Source of the DNA: an uncultured Bacteroidia bacterium
GTDB lineage: Bacteria; Bacteroidota; Bacteroidia; Bacteroidales; UBA932
Reading direction: 5' to 3'
Assembly: GCA_902773925.1 (NCBI GenBank)
Contig: CACYGI010000001.1
Span: forward strand, 404,836 to 468,835
Length of the DNA stretch: 64,000 nt
The notes under the pieces were generated by a model. The model made no database searches. It had not been told where the DNA came from and saw nothing but the letters and a program-made list of their open reading frames with translations. Shown here one piece after another: positions 42,973 through 52,190 of the stretch; the first letter of the stretch is position 1; each line of letters begins with the position of its first letter. The position numbers and the translations under genes are program-made.

Positions 42973-43003
42973 TTTGTCAGACAACAAATTTTTTATACAT
43001 TTG
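42973..43003 (+). promoter_or_regulatory. Perfect Bacteroidota-type promoter before tRNA-Pro
   Basis: TTTG at 42973-42976, exactly 19 bases, then TACATTTG at 42996-43003. The tRNA begins at 43014, so transcription starts at or a few bases before its 5' end. Confidence 0.88.
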
Positions 43004-43013
43004 CACCCTCAAT

Positions 43014-43087
43014 CGGGAAGTGGCGCAGTTGGCTAGCGCGCTGCGTTCGGGACGCAGAGGTCGGGTGTTCGAGTCACCTCTTCCCGA
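43014..43087 (+). tRNA. tRNA-Pro (anticodon CGG)
   Basis: 74 bases fold as a cloverleaf: acceptor CGGGAAG with CTTCCCG, anticodon stem CTGCG/CGCAG around loop TTCGGGA (anticodon CGG), T-arm with TTCGAGT. The 3' CCA is not encoded. The anticodon arm matches known bacterial tRNA-Pro(CGG). It sits between a perfect promoter and rpsO. Confidence 0.95.
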
Positions 43088-43121
43088 CAGAGTTTATTAA
43101 CTAACTAATTTTTTGCATTTT

Positions 43122-43397
43122 ATGTCAGAGTATTTATCCGCAGACAAAAAGCAAGAGATTTTCGGACAATACGGGAAGTCTAATACTGACACCGGCTCTG
43201 CTGAGAGTCAAGTTGCTTTGTTTTCCTACCGTATCGCTCATCTGACCGAGCACCTCAAGGCCAACAAGAAGGATCACAACACACAGCGTGCCCTCCTGCG
43301 CCTCGTCGGTAAGCGTCGTCAGCTGCTGGACTATCTGAAGTCCACAGATATCGAGAGATACAGGAATATTGTGAAGGCGCTCAATCTTCGCAAATAA
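43122..43397 (+). CDS. rpsO: 30S ribosomal protein S15
   Basis: 91 residues (start MSEYLSADKK). Typical S15 landmarks are DTGSAESQVAL near residue 24, and the NKKDHNTQRALLRLVGKRRQ block near residue 47, which binds the 16S rRNA three-way junction. It lies 34 bases after tRNA-Pro, with which it may share the promoter at 42973, and 73 bases before pnp with a strong terminator between. rpsO-pnp adjacency is widespread. Confidence 0.97.
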   Translation: MSEYLSADKKQEIFGQYGKSNTDTGSAESQVALFSYRIAHLTEHLKANKKDHNTQRALLRLVGKRRQLLDYLKSTDIERYRNIVKALNLRK

Positions 43398-43415
43398 TCA
43401 CGATAGGAAATTCGG

Positions 43416-43447
43416 GAGGCCGCTTTGGGTTGCGGCCTCTTTTTTTT
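43416..43447 (+). terminator. Terminator between rpsO and pnp
   Basis: 8-bp stem GAGGCCGC (43416-43423) with GCGGCCTC (43432-43439), loop of 8 bases, then eight T (43440-43447). It is a strong terminator, so pnp probably has its own promoter or is read by run-through. Confidence 0.9.
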
Positions 43448-43470
43448 AGAGAAGGCATTACACAAGGAAT

Positions 43471-45765
43471 ATGAATATAATTAAGAAAACAATTGAATTG
43501 TCCGACGGTCGGACAATCGAGATCGAGACCGGCAAGCTTGCAAAGCAGGCTGACGGCTCGGCTGTGGTCAAGATGGGTGGCACGATGTTGCTGGCCACCG
43601 TCTGCGCAGCGAAGGAAGTCAAGGAAGGTACTGACTTCATGCCTCTTACGGTAGATTACCGCGAAAAGTACTATGCGGCAGGCCGTTTCCCCGGCGGTTT
43701 CCTCAAGCGCGAAAGCAAGCCTTCAGATTATGAGGTGCTCATCGCCCGCCTGGTGGACCGTCCGATCCGCCCCCTGTGGCCGGATGATTTCCATCTGGAG
43801 GTATTTGTCCAGATAAGCCTTATTTCCGCAGAAAAGGATGTCCAGCCGGACGCACTCGCAGGCCTGGCTGCTTCCTGCGCTCTTGCAACCTCCGACCTGC
43901 CCTTCGGCGGTCCTGTTTCCGAGGTTCGCGTGAGCCGCATCAACGGTGAGTTCGTCATCAACCCGACGTTCTCGCAGATGAAGGACTCCGATCTGGAGCT
44001 GATGGTCGCCGCTACCGAAGAGAATATCATGATGGTCGAAGGCGAGATGAAGGAAGTGTCCGAGAAGGATATGCTGGAGGCTATCAAGTTTGCACACGAG
44101 GAGATCAAGAAGCATTGCCGTGTGCAGAAAGAGCTTATGAAAGAGCTGGGTACCGACGCCGCAAAGCGCGATTACCCTCACGATATCGAAGACGAAGACC
44201 TGCGCAAGTCCGTTTGGGATTTCTGCTATGACAAGTGCTATGCACTGGCCAAGTCGGCAAAGCCCAAGGAGGAGCGCGCCGCAGGTTTCGAGGCCATCCT
44301 CGAAGAGTTCGTCGCGACCATTCCCGAGCCGGCCGCTACCATCGACGAGCGCGAGGCTTATGCACAGAAGGTCGCTCTTGCCGGCCGCTACTACCACGAC
44401 GTGGAGAAGGAAGCGATGCGCAACCTTATCCTCGACGAGGGCGTCCGTCTGGACGGCCGCGGCACGAAGGATGTCCGCCCGATCTGGTGCGAGGTCGATT
44501 ATCTGCCCTGCGCACACGGCAGCGCTATCTTTACCCGTGGCGAGACTCAGTCCCTGGCTACCGTCACCCTCGGTACCAAGATGGATATGAAGGAGATGGA
44601 CGAAGTTCTGATCCAGGAGGACCAGCAGTTTGTGCTCCACTACAATTTCCCGCCTTTCGCAACCGGCGAAGCGAAGTCTCAGCGCGGCCCCGGCCGTCGT
44701 GAGATCGGTCACGGCAACCTCGCGATGCGTGCTCTCAAGCCCGTCATCCCGATGGCTCCGGAAAATCCCTACGCAGTCCGCGTGGTCTCAGATATTCTCG
44801 AATCCAACGGTTCATCTTCAATGGCTTCCGTCTGCGGCGGTTGCCTCGCCCTTATGGATGCCGGCGTGAAGATCAGCAAGCCCGTGGCCGGTGTGGCAAT
44901 GGGTCTTATCACCGATGCAGAGCGTCCCAATGACCGCTACGCCATCCTGACCGATATTCTGGGTGACGAAGACCACCTCGGTGACATGGACTTCAAGGTG
45001 ACGGGTACCGCTGACGGTATCACCGCTACCCAGATGGATATCAAGGTTGACGGTCTGAGCTACGATGTGCTTGAGAAGGCACTCGAGCAGGCACGTCAGG
45101 GCCGTATGCACATTATGGGCGAAATGCTCAAGGTCATCAGCGAGCCCCGCGAAGACTACAAGCCCTTCGTTCCCCGCATCGTCCAGATCCGCATCGCGAG
45201 CGAGTTTATCGGCGCGGTTATCGGCAAGGGCGGCGAGACCATCCAGAAGATCCAGAAGGAGACCGGATGTACGATTACCATTGACGAGCAGCCCAAGGAA
45301 GGCGGTGCTCAGGGCGAGACCGAGGGTATCGTCGATATCTTCGGAACGGATCAGGCTTCGATGCAGAAGGCCCTCGACTGGATCAAGGGTATCTGCGCAG
45401 TGCCTGAGGTCGGTACGGTATATCACGGCCGCGTAGTCTCGATTCTCGAGTTCGGCGCGTTCATCGAGATCCTGCCCGGCAAGGAAGGCCTGCTGCACAT
45501 CTCCGAGATGCGTTGGGAGAAGACCGACAAGGTCGAAGATCTGCTCAAGGTGGGTGACGAAGTCGATGTCAAGCTGCTTGAGATCGATTCGAAGACTGGC
45601 AAGATGCGTCTTTCGATGCGCGCCCTGCTTCCCAAGCCTGAAGGCTATGTGGAGCCTCAGCGCCGTCCCCGTCCGGAAGGCCGTCCCGCAGGCCCGCGCG
45701 GTGAGCACGGCGGTGACCGCGGTCCGCGCCGCAACGGACCCCGTCCACCCCGCAAATCCGAATAA
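43471..45765 (+). CDS. pnp: Polynucleotide phosphorylase
   Basis: 764 residues. PNPase degrades RNA 3' to 5' with phosphate. Two RNase PH-like domains are present (about 10-225 and 320-545, with [18 protein letters not shown] and [20 protein letters not shown]). A KH domain has [14 protein letters not shown] near residue 583 and an S1 domain has [15 protein letters not shown] near residue 653. The C-terminal tail is rich in Pro, Arg and Gly (about 730-764). Length fits the family. Confidence 0.97.
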   Translation: MNIIKKTIELSDGRTIEIETGKLAKQADGSAVVKMGGTMLLATVCAAKEVKEGTDFMPLTVDYREKYYAAGRFPGGFLKRESKPSDYEVLIARLVDRPIRPLWPDDFHLEVFVQISLISAEKDVQPDALAGLAASCALATSDLPFGGPVSEVRVSRINGEFVINPTFSQMKDSDLELMVAATEENIMMVEGEMKEVSEKDMLEAIKFAHEEIKKHCRVQKELMKELGTDAAKRDYPHDIEDEDLRKSVWDFCYDKCYALAKSAKPKEERAAGFEAILEEFVATIPEPAATIDEREAYAQKVALAGRYYHDVEKEAMRNLILDEGVRLDGRGTKDVRPIWCEVDYLPCAHGSAIFTRGETQSLATVTLGTKMDMKEMDEVLIQEDQQFVLHYNFPPFATGEAKSQRGPGRREIGHGNLAMRALKPVIPMAPENPYAVRVVSDILESNGSSSMASVCGGCLALMDAGVKISKPVAGVAMGLITDAERPNDRYAILTDILGDEDHLGDMDFKVTGTADGITATQMDIKVDGLSYDVLEKALEQARQGRMHIMGEMLKVISEPREDYKPFVPRIVQIRIASEFIGAVIGKGGETIQKIQKETGCTITIDEQPKEGGAQGETEGIVDIFGTDQASMQKALDWIKGICAVPEVGTVYHGRVVSILEFGAFIEILPGKEGLLHISEMRWEKTDKVEDLLKVGDEVDVKLLEIDSKTGKMRLSMRALLPKPEGYVEPQRRPRPEGRPAGPRGEHGGDRGPRRNGPRPPRKSE

Positions 45766-45780
45766 CGTTACGCGTTAATA

Positions 45781-45819
45781 TACAAAGAGGGTGACCTGAA
45801 AGCGGCCACCCTCTTTGTA
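45781..45819. terminator. Bidirectional terminator between pnp and thioesterase gene
   Basis: Perfect 13-bp stem: TACAAAGAGGGTG (45781-45793) and its complement (45807-45819), loop of 13 bases. It serves convergent genes. Confidence 0.88.
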
Positions 45820-45834
45820 TGTCTCGATCCGGTC

Positions 45835-46230
45835 TCAGTCCTGCTGAAGCTTCTTAGCCAGTTCGGGATAGCACTGAGCAAATGAGACGGGCCGTCCCTC
45901 ACGCAGGAAGCAGTGCGTGCTTTCGGCGGTGCATACGACCTGTCCGCGGACGGTCATCGTATAGCCGAATTTGAATTTGAGGGCGGACATTTCCAGCAGC
46001 TTGAGCGAAATGGCAACCTCGTCCTGGAAGGTCGTGGATTTGCGGTACTGGACATCGATGGCGATGACGGGCGAGACGATACCGTCCGCCTCCATCCTCT
46101 CGAATCCGTAGCCCAGACGGTCCAGAAGGTCGATGCGCGCCTCTTCCATCATCCGCACGTAGTTGGAATGGTGCGTCACGCCCATCCGGTCGCATTCGTA
46201 ATATCTGACTTTGTGAATGTAAGGTTCCAT
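45835..46230 (-). CDS. Acyl-CoA thioesterase (4HBT hotdog fold)
   Basis: 131 residues. The hotdog-fold 4HBT thioesterase begins MEPYIHKVRYYECDRMGVTHHSNY, where the Asp and His near residues 13-20 are the catalytic region. It resembles YbgC/FadM-type enzymes, which hydrolyse short- to medium-chain acyl-CoA. The longer frame to 46461 runs inside YgiQ and is not used. -7-like TAAGTTTG is at 46250-46243 on the minus strand. Confidence 0.85.
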   Translation of the reverse strand: MEPYIHKVRYYECDRMGVTHHSNYVRMMEEARIDLLDRLGYGFERMEADGIVSPVIAIDVQYRKSTTFQDEVAISLKLLEMSALKFKFGYTMTVRGQVVCTAESTHCFLREGRPVSFAQCYPELAKKLQQD

Positions 46231-46247
46231 ATCGTAAATATACAAAC

Positions 46248-47954
46248 TTATTTGGATGAGCGGAATTGCGCCCTCTGGATGCGTTTGCGCGCGGGGTCGC
46301 GTTCGACAAAGACCGGTTTCATCGTGCGCGGGTCTATGCCGCTGTAGAACATTACCGAGGAGGCTGTCATCGGGGTGGGCATAAAATCCTGCACCTGGTC
46401 CATCCAGATGCCCCGCAGGGTCGGATTGGCCGCAAGGGCCTGCATATCGCGGAGGCTGCATCCCGGGTGGGATGAAATGAAGTAGGGCACCAGTTCGACG
46501 TGCGTGCCCTCCTCGGCGTTGATGCTGTCAAACTCTTTGCGCAGGCGGCGGAACAATTCGAACGAAGGCTTTGCCATGCATTGCAGTACGTGCTCCTCGG
46601 TATGCTCCGGAGCCACTTTCAGACGGCCCGAAGTATGATTGATGATAAGCTGGCGAAGATATTCGCGGCCGGTATCGTCGATAAACCCGTCCCGATCAAG
46701 GAACAGGTCGTAGCGGATACCGCTGCCGATATATGCGTGGCGGATGCCTTTGACGGCACAGACTTTCGCGTAAAGCTCCAGCAGCCGCGCGTGCGAGACA
46801 TTGAGATTGCGGCAGCGCGAAGGGAAAAGGCAGGACCGCCGCCGGCATACGGAGCAAAGCGCCCCGTCGCGACCTTTCATCCCGTACATATTGGCCGTAG
46901 GCGCGCCCAGGTCGGAGATATTGCCTCGGAAGGAGGGCATCGCCGCGAGCTGCCGCACTTCGGCGAGAATACTCTGCTGGCTGCGGCTCTGGATGAATTT
47001 GCCCTGATGGGCGGCGATAGTGCAGAAGTTGCAGCCTCCGAAACAGCCCCGGTGCGTTATGATGCTGTCCTTGATCATATCGTAGGCGGGAATGCGTTTG
47101 CCGGCGTATCGCGGATGCGGCTGACGGCTGAACGGCAGGGCCCACCACGAATCCATTTCGGCCGTCGTGGCCGGCGGATAAGGTGGATTGACCTGGACGT
47201 AACCTTCGCCCACGGGCTCGATGATGGTGCCCGCCAGAAGCATATTGGCCTGAACTTCCATCGTCCCGGCATTTTCGGCGAAAGCTTCCCTGCTCTTGAG
47301 ACATTCTTCGTAAGAATGCAGGACAACGGCATCTTTGCGGTGCGAGGTGCCCCGGCGCAGGAACGCGAACTGCTGCAGCGACTCCATCTGGTGGCGGCTC
47401 CAGCCCTTGTCATAGGCGCGGGTTATGGCCAGCATCGGCCGTTCGCCCATTCCGTAGCAGAGCCAGTCGGCGCCGCTGTCCACGAGCAGCGAAGGCATCA
47501 GACGGTCATCCCAGTAATCATAGTGAGTCAGGCGGCGAAGTGACGCTTCGATGCCGCCAATCACCACCGGCACATCAGGCCACAGCCGTTTGAGGATCTG
47601 CGTATAGACCGTCACCGCGCGGTCCGGGCGTGAGCCTGCCTTGCCCTCGGGGGTATAGGCATCATCGTGGCGCAGGCGGCGGGCGGCGGTATAATGATTG
47701 ACCATCGAATCCATCGCCCCCGCATTGACTGCGAAATACAGGCGCGGACGGCCCAGCTTGCGGAAATCCCGCAGGTCGTCACGCCAGTTGGGCTGCGGCA
47801 CCACTGCCACCCGGTAACCGTTGTGCTGCAGCCAGCGGGCTATGCACGCCGTACCGAAACTCGGATGGTCGATGAACGCATCTCCGCTGAAGATGATAAC
47901 GTCTATCCAATCCCATCCCAGACTCTTTACCTCCTTGACGGAAGTGGGAATCAT
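46248..47954 (-). CDS. YgiQ-family radical SAM protein
   Basis: 568 residues. The radical SAM motif is CFGGCNFC near residue 300 (CxxxCxxC) and binds a [4Fe-4S] cluster. The N-terminal part includes PSFGTACIARWLQ and VVIGGIEASLRRLTHYDYW, both typical of YgiQ. A further Cys-rich segment (CSVCRRRSCLFPSRCRN) may bind metal. Reaction and substrate are not known in this family. The start at 47954 is preceded by the tRNA terminator region. Confidence 0.9.
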   Translation of the reverse strand: MIPTSVKEVKSLGWDWIDVIIFSGDAFIDHPSFGTACIARWLQHNGYRVAVVPQPNWRDDLRDFRKLGRPRLYFAVNAGAMDSMVNHYTAARRLRHDDAYTPEGKAGSRPDRAVTVYTQILKRLWPDVPVVIGGIEASLRRLTHYDYWDDRLMPSLLVDSGADWLCYGMGERPMLAITRAYDKGWSRHQMESLQQFAFLRRGTSHRKDAVVLHSYEECLKSREAFAENAGTMEVQANMLLAGTIIEPVGEGYVQVNPPYPPATTAEMDSWWALPFSRQPHPRYAGKRIPAYDMIKDSIITHRGCFGGCNFCTIAAHQGKFIQSRSQQSILAEVRQLAAMPSFRGNISDLGAPTANMYGMKGRDGALCSVCRRRSCLFPSRCRNLNVSHARLLELYAKVCAVKGIRHAYIGSGIRYDLFLDRDGFIDDTGREYLRQLIINHTSGRLKVAPEHTEEHVLQCMAKPSFELFRRLRKEFDSINAEEGTHVELVPYFISSHPGCSLRDMQALAANPTLRGIWMDQVQDFMPTPMTASSVMFYSGIDPRTMKPVFVERDPARKRIQRAQFRSSK

Positions 47955-48011
47955 ATAGTTCGTCTGAGAGTCAGTCTCCGTAGGCAGTTCTTTTTGAGGC
48001 GATAAAGATAC

Positions 48012-48036
48012 AAAAAAAGCCGCAGTGTCCTGCGGC
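48012..48036 (-). terminator. Terminator of the tRNA-Gln/tRNA-Met transcript
   Basis: On the minus strand GCCGCAG (48036-48030) pairs with CTGCGGC (48025-48019), followed by seven T (complement of 48018-48012). Confidence 0.85.
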
Positions 48037-48048
48037 CTTGCGTGCTTG

Positions 48049-48122
48049 TAGCGGGATCCAGGATTGAACTGGAGACCTCATGATTATGAATCATGCGCTC
48101 TAACCAACTGAGCTACCCCGCC
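48049..48122 (-). tRNA. tRNA-Met (anticodon CAT), elongator type
   Basis: 74 bases. Acceptor GGCGGGG pairs with TCCCGCT, including G-T at both ends. Anticodon stem CATGA/TCATG holds loop TTCATAA (anticodon CAT). D arm TAGCTCAGTTGGTTAGAGC and T arm GTTCAAT are standard. The initiator C1-A72 mismatch and GGG/CCC anticodon stem are absent. A lysidine-type Ile tRNA is a less likely alternative. No encoded CCA. Confidence 0.9.
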
Positions 48123-48158
48123 ATCAGTCCGGGATAGAGCTCCGGAGCGGCTTTTGAG

Positions 48159-48229
48159 TTGAGGTAGACGGATTCGAACCGCCACTAAGAGGACCAGAAT
48201 CTCTTGTGCTGCCATTACACCATACCTCA
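48159..48229 (-). tRNA. tRNA-Gln (anticodon CTG)
   Basis: 71 bases. Acceptor TGAGGTA with TACCTCA; U1-A72 is typical of tRNA-Gln. The anticodon loop TTCTGGT gives CTG. The closing pair of the anticodon stem is A31-C39, a mismatch, while positions 27-30 pair (AGAG with CTCT). No encoded CCA. It lies 36 bases upstream of tRNA-Met. TACCTTTGC at 48246-48238 on the minus strand is a -7 element. Confidence 0.9.
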
Positions 48230-48256
48230 GTGGGAGTGCAAAGGTATAAAAATATT

Positions 48257-48748
48257 TTAATACTCCGATTTTTTTTGCAACAAAATTGTAGCATAAGCCG
48301 CTACACCCTCCTCTGCGCCAATAGGTCCGAGGTGCTCCATCGTGGTGGCCTTGACCGAGACGCAATCCTCTCCGAGGTCCATCAGCGGCGCCAGCGCAGC
48401 ACGCATCCGGGGTATGTAGGGGGCGATTTTGGGCTTCTGCAGGAGCAGCGTGACATCCGCGTTGCAAGGCGTGTATCCGGCTTTGCGGACGTGCTCCATC
48501 ACCCGCTTCAGGAGGATTTTGCTGTCTATGCCGCGATATGCCTCATCCGTGTCGGGAAAGAAATGTCCGATATCGCCGAGCGCCAGGGCGCCGAGCAGGG
48601 CGTCGCAAAGCGCGTGGATCACCACGTCCCCGTCGGAATGCGCCACGCACCCTTTCGTATGCTCGATGCGGACTCCTCCGAGGGTGAGGGTGAGCCCTTC
48701 GGCCAGCCGGTGGATGTCATATCCGTTGCCAATCCTGAAATCTGCCAT
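48257..48748 (-). CDS. ispF: 2-C-methyl-D-erythritol 2,4-cyclodiphosphate synthase
   Basis: 163 residues, normal length. It makes the cyclic diphosphate in the MEP isoprenoid pathway. GNGYDIHRL (metal-binding Asp and His) is at the start, HSDGDVVIHALCDALLGA follows, then DIGHFFPDTD and the C-terminal VSVKATTMEHLGPIGAEEG. Start at 48748 is chosen over 48862 because it gives the family N-terminus. The frame further upstream is a shadow. Confidence 0.94.
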   Translation of the reverse strand: MADFRIGNGYDIHRLAEGLTLTLGGVRIEHTKGCVAHSDGDVVIHALCDALLGALALGDIGHFFPDTDEAYRGIDSKILLKRVMEHVRKAGYTPCNADVTLLLQKPKIAPYIPRMRAALAPLMDLGEDCVSVKATTMEHLGPIGAEEGVAAYATILLQKKSEY

Positions 48749-48812
48749 AACTCGCAAGGTTTTGTGGGAGACAAAAATAAGAATTATTATCTTTGTATCA
48801 AATACAACCGCC

Positions 48813-49163
48813 ATGGGACTCAGACTCAGTTTTTTCAGTACCCCGCAACACAGGGTTTTCAATTACAGGCCACGCTATTACGATCCGCACAAGGAGCGGC
48901 TCGAGCAGCTCTACGAGAAGTATGGCAAGACTCCGGAAGGCAAATTGAAAGCCGAAGCTGAGGCGCGCGAAGAGGGGATAACCCCCAACAAGCGCTACGT
49001 GCCCGGCGAGAGCATCCGCGGTTCATTCCAGCGCAGCATCGAAGAAAACCGCGCGACCGCCGGCAATCCGAAGGTCAAGACCCTGCTCACGCTTATCACC
49101 ATCGCTGCGGCATTTATCGTAGTGTATTACCTGGCCGAAGGCTTCATGAAAATCCTCCGATAG
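48813..49163 (+). CDS. Small membrane protein upstream of mutL
   Basis: 116 residues. Residues 1-85 are soluble, basic and charged (RPRYYDPHKERLEQLYEKYG, then a segment of acidic and basic residues). A transmembrane helix is at about 91-108. I do not recognise a characterised family; similar short proteins next to mutL occur in Bacteroidota. The stop is immediately followed by the mutL start. TATCTTTG at 48788-48795 is a -7 element 18 bases before the start codon; a TTTG at 48761 is 23 rather than 19 bases away. Confidence 0.65.
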   Translation: MGLRLSFFSTPQHRVFNYRPRYYDPHKERLEQLYEKYGKTPEGKLKAEAEAREEGITPNKRYVPGESIRGSFQRSIEENRATAGNPKVKTLLTLITIAAAFIVVYYLAEGFMKILR

Positions 49164-50933
49164 ATGCTGCAGGTCCTTCCGGAAAACATATCCAACCTCA
49201 TCGCCGCAGGCGAGGTGGTGACACGTCCCGCATCCGTAGTCAAGGAGTTGATGGAGAATGCAGTAGATGCCGGGGCCAGTCAGATTACGGTCATTGTGAC
49301 CGATGCCGGCCGCACCCTCATCCAGGTGATAGACGACGGCTGCGGAATGACCGCAGACGAGGCCCGGCTTTGCTTTGAGCGGCACGCCACCTCCAAGATC
49401 GCAAGCGCCGAGGATCTCGAGCACATCTCGACTTTCGGATTCCGCGGCGAGGCGCTGCCTTCCATCGCTGCGGTGGCCGAGGTGACGCTCAAGACCTGCG
49501 CAGAGGGCGAGAGCGTCGGCAGCGAGACGGTCATGGCTGCCTCCAGGCTCGTTTCGCAGCAGATGGCAGCAGCTCCGCGGGGCTGCAATTTCGCAGTGCG
49601 CAACCTCTTCTACAACGTTCCGGCCCGCCGCAAATTCCTCAAGAGCGACAATGCCGAACTCAAGCATATCACGACCGAATTCCTGCGCGTCGCCCTGACA
49701 CGGCCCTCGCTCAGCCTGAAGCTTATCTCCAATGGCCGTGACCTTTATGACCTGCTTCCGGTCGCCAATGAAAAGCGCCGCATCCACGATATTTTCGGAC
49801 GTGAAGTCTCAAGCGGGCTTACAGATGTGGCGACCGACACTTCCCTTGTGCGGATTCACGGCTATATCGGAGCCCCGGAAGATGCGCGCAAGACGGCAGG
49901 CAGCCAGTTCATGTTCATCAACGGACGCTATTTCCGTTCACCATATCTTCATAAGGCCGTCTGCAAGCCCTACGAGAAGCTTATCCCCGAAGGTTATACG
50001 CCGAGTTATTTCCTGTATCTGGAGATGGACCCCCAGCGGATGGATGTCAATATACATCCGGCCAAGACGGAGGTCAAGTTTGAAGACGAGACCGTCATTT
50101 TCGAGATCGTGACGGCCTGTGTCCGCGAGGGCCTGGGACGCAACTCCCTGATGCCGACCATCGATTTCGACCTCAAGGGCGCACCCGAGATACCTACCAT
50201 CCAGTCCACGATGCGTCTTGGCGGCACTGTCCGCCCGCCGCGGATGGACTATTCCCCGCTGTTCAATCCATTCGAGATGGAGGATATGGACAGGCCCGAG
50301 GCCATTTTCGAGCCCGAGACACCGCCCCTCGATGAGGATCCCGCGAGACTTTTCGCTGAGGAAGACATTCCCGCAGTGAACGGTCTTCTGGTCCTTCGGG
50401 GCCGCTACATTCTCTCTCCCAGGGAGCAGGGCGTTGCCCTGATAAGCGTTTCACGCGCACGGGAGAGGATTTTCTACGAGCGTTACCTGGAGCAGGTGCT
50501 GGACAGCCGTCCCGCAGTGCAGGAGACGCTTTTCCCCGTGACGATGGAGCTGCCTGCGGAGGATTGCGCTACGCTTTGCGACGACGAGAGTGCGCAGTCT
50601 CAGTGGGGTTTTGACATACGGAGTTTCGGCCCCGGCACGATTGCAATCTATGGCATTCCTGCAGGTCATCCTGCAGACGAAGCGAGCGTCCGCTCTGCCG
50701 TAGAGCAGCTGCTCGCCGTATTGCGTGACGAAGATCCGGCCGAAGACGGGTGCTCCCGGATGGCGGCCTCGATGGCGCGTTCTGCGGCGGCCTGCCGTCG
50801 CGGCGACATAACTCAGGATGAGGCACATTTGTTGCTGGACGAGCTGATGCTGTGCCATCATCCGATGCTGACTCCGGACGGCCGCAAGACGATGGCCGTC
50901 ATTACATTTGACGAACTGGACAAGAGATTATGA
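49164..50933 (+). CDS. mutL: DNA mismatch repair protein MutL
   Basis: 589 residues. GHKL N-terminal domain: ELMENAVDAGA, DDGCGM and TFGFRGEALPSI, the usual ATPase motifs, then the transducer domain with NIHPAKTEVKFED near residue 295. A dimerisation domain is at about 400-589. Where relatives carry the metal-binding DQHxxHxR-type motif, this protein reads SVSRARER, so Asp, Gln and His are absent. Length is a little short. Rhomboid overlaps by 4 bases. Confidence 0.94.
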   Translation: MLQVLPENISNLIAAGEVVTRPASVVKELMENAVDAGASQITVIVTDAGRTLIQVIDDGCGMTADEARLCFERHATSKIASAEDLEHISTFGFRGEALPSIAAVAEVTLKTCAEGESVGSETVMAASRLVSQQMAAAPRGCNFAVRNLFYNVPARRKFLKSDNAELKHITTEFLRVALTRPSLSLKLISNGRDLYDLLPVANEKRRIHDIFGREVSSGLTDVATDTSLVRIHGYIGAPEDARKTAGSQFMFINGRYFRSPYLHKAVCKPYEKLIPEGYTPSYFLYLEMDPQRMDVNIHPAKTEVKFEDETVIFEIVTACVREGLGRNSLMPTIDFDLKGAPEIPTIQSTMRLGGTVRPPRMDYSPLFNPFEMEDMDRPEAIFEPETPPLDEDPARLFAEEDIPAVNGLLVLRGRYILSPREQGVALISVSRARERIFYERYLEQVLDSRPAVQETLFPVTMELPAEDCATLCDDESAQSQWGFDIRSFGPGTIAIYGIPAGHPADEASVRSAVEQLLAVLRDEDPAEDGCSRMAASMARSAAACRRGDITQDEAHLLLDELMLCHHPMLTPDGRKTMAVITFDELDKRL

Positions 50934-51622
50934 GTATATTCGGTAATTCCGGCGGGGGTTCCCGCTGGCAATCATTTACGCCTGCCGTACGCAATCTGGT
51001 GATCATCAATTTCCTGATCTGGATTGCGTCGCGTTTCAGCCCGGATGCGATGTACACGCAGCTGGCGCTGTTTCCGCTTGGTTCCCCGTTTTTCCGTCTC
51101 TGGCAGATCCTGACGCATATGTTCATGCACGGCGACTTCTGGCACATATTCTTCAATATGTACACCCTGATGATGTTCGGAATGCCGCTCGAGCGCATCT
51201 GGGGCAGCAAAAAGTTCCTCCTTTTCTATTTCGTGACGGGACTCGGGGCTGCTGCGCTGCATCTTCTTGTGCTGCATCTGCAGGTGGACGGCCTGATGGC
51301 CGCCGGCACCGCTGAGGCGACAATGAAGGCTTATCAGATCCTGCGTACTCCGACCGTAGGCGCTTCGGGCGCCATTTACGGTGTGCTTCTTGGTTTTGCA
51401 ATGCTCTATCCTTCGGCCGAGCTGCGGCTTATGTTCCTGCCATTCTTCCCTATCAAGGCCAAATGGCTGGTTATCATTTTTGCCGCTATCGAACTTTTGA
51501 CCGGACTCTTCGCGTCCAGCAGCTCGATCGCACATTTCGCCCATCTGGGCGGCATGCTCTTCGGCTGGCTCCTTATCATTTACTGGAAAAAGCGCCGCAA
51601 ATTTTATGACAACAATATCTGA
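50930..51622 (+). CDS. Rhomboid-family intramembrane serine protease
   Basis: 230 residues with six membrane helices. The conserved HMFMHGDFWHIFFNMYTL segment is near residue 65 (H and N of the active-site region). The catalytic Ser is in GASGAIYG near residue 145 and the catalytic His in AHFAHLGG near residue 205. Rhomboids cut single-pass membrane proteins within the membrane. ATGA overlap with mutL. Substrate unknown. Confidence 0.9.
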   Translation: MSIFGNSGGGSRWQSFTPAVRNLVIINFLIWIASRFSPDAMYTQLALFPLGSPFFRLWQILTHMFMHGDFWHIFFNMYTLMMFGMPLERIWGSKKFLLFYFVTGLGAAALHLLVLHLQVDGLMAAGTAEATMKAYQILRTPTVGASGAIYGVLLGFAMLYPSAELRLMFLPFFPIKAKWLVIIFAAIELLTGLFASSSSIAHFAHLGGMLFGWLLIIYWKKRRKFYDNNI

Positions 51623-51626
51623 CCGT

Positions 51627-52190
51627 ATGCGTAATGCCGTCGAGGAGGCCGTAGCCGTGCTGCGCCGCGGCGGCGTGATACTCTATCCGACGGATACGGT
51701 ATGGGGGCTGGGCTGCGATGCCACCGATCCTCAGGCTGTGGCCAGGGTTTTTGCCATCAAGCGGCGCAGCGACAGCAAGAGCCTGATCACGCTGGTCAGC
51801 GATGCAGATATGCTGGGGCGCTATGTGCGTCAGATCCCGCAGATGGCCATCGAGCTGCTGGAGGTCAATGACCGGCCGATGACCATCATCTATCCCGGCG
51901 CGATGGGACTTGCCCCGGCAGTCATAGCCGAGGACGGCACGGCCGGCATCCGTATTCCGATGCACGAGTTCTGCGTCCAGCTGATCCGTCGCCTGCGTCG
52001 TCCGATCGTATCGACTTCGGCCAATATTTCCGGCCTTGCGGCACCTTCTTCTTTCGATCAGATATCGCCCGATATCATCTCTGCGGTGGACTGGGTGGCC
52101 GATCCCGTCTTCGAGCAGGGTGCGACCGGCACTGCATCCCAGATCATCAGCGTCGGGCTGCACGGTGAAATAGCAATTATACGAAAATGA
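51627..52190 (+). CDS. Threonylcarbamoyl-AMP synthase, TsaC/Sua5/YrdC family
   Basis: 187 residues. YrdC-domain protein that makes L-threonylcarbamoyl-AMP for t6A37 tRNA. Landmarks are [18 protein letters not shown] at the start, IKRRSDSK near residue 44, and STSANISG near residue 131. Alternate start at 51606 overlaps rhomboid; ATG 51627 aligns with the family start 4 bases after the rhomboid stop. The C-terminal Sua5 extension is absent, as in the short TsaC type. Confidence 0.88.
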   Translation: MRNAVEEAVAVLRRGGVILYPTDTVWGLGCDATDPQAVARVFAIKRRSDSKSLITLVSDADMLGRYVRQIPQMAIELLEVNDRPMTIIYPGAMGLAPAVIAEDGTAGIRIPMHEFCVQLIRRLRRPIVSTSANISGLAAPSSFDQISPDIISAVDWVADPVFEQGATGTASQIISVGLHGEIAIIRK

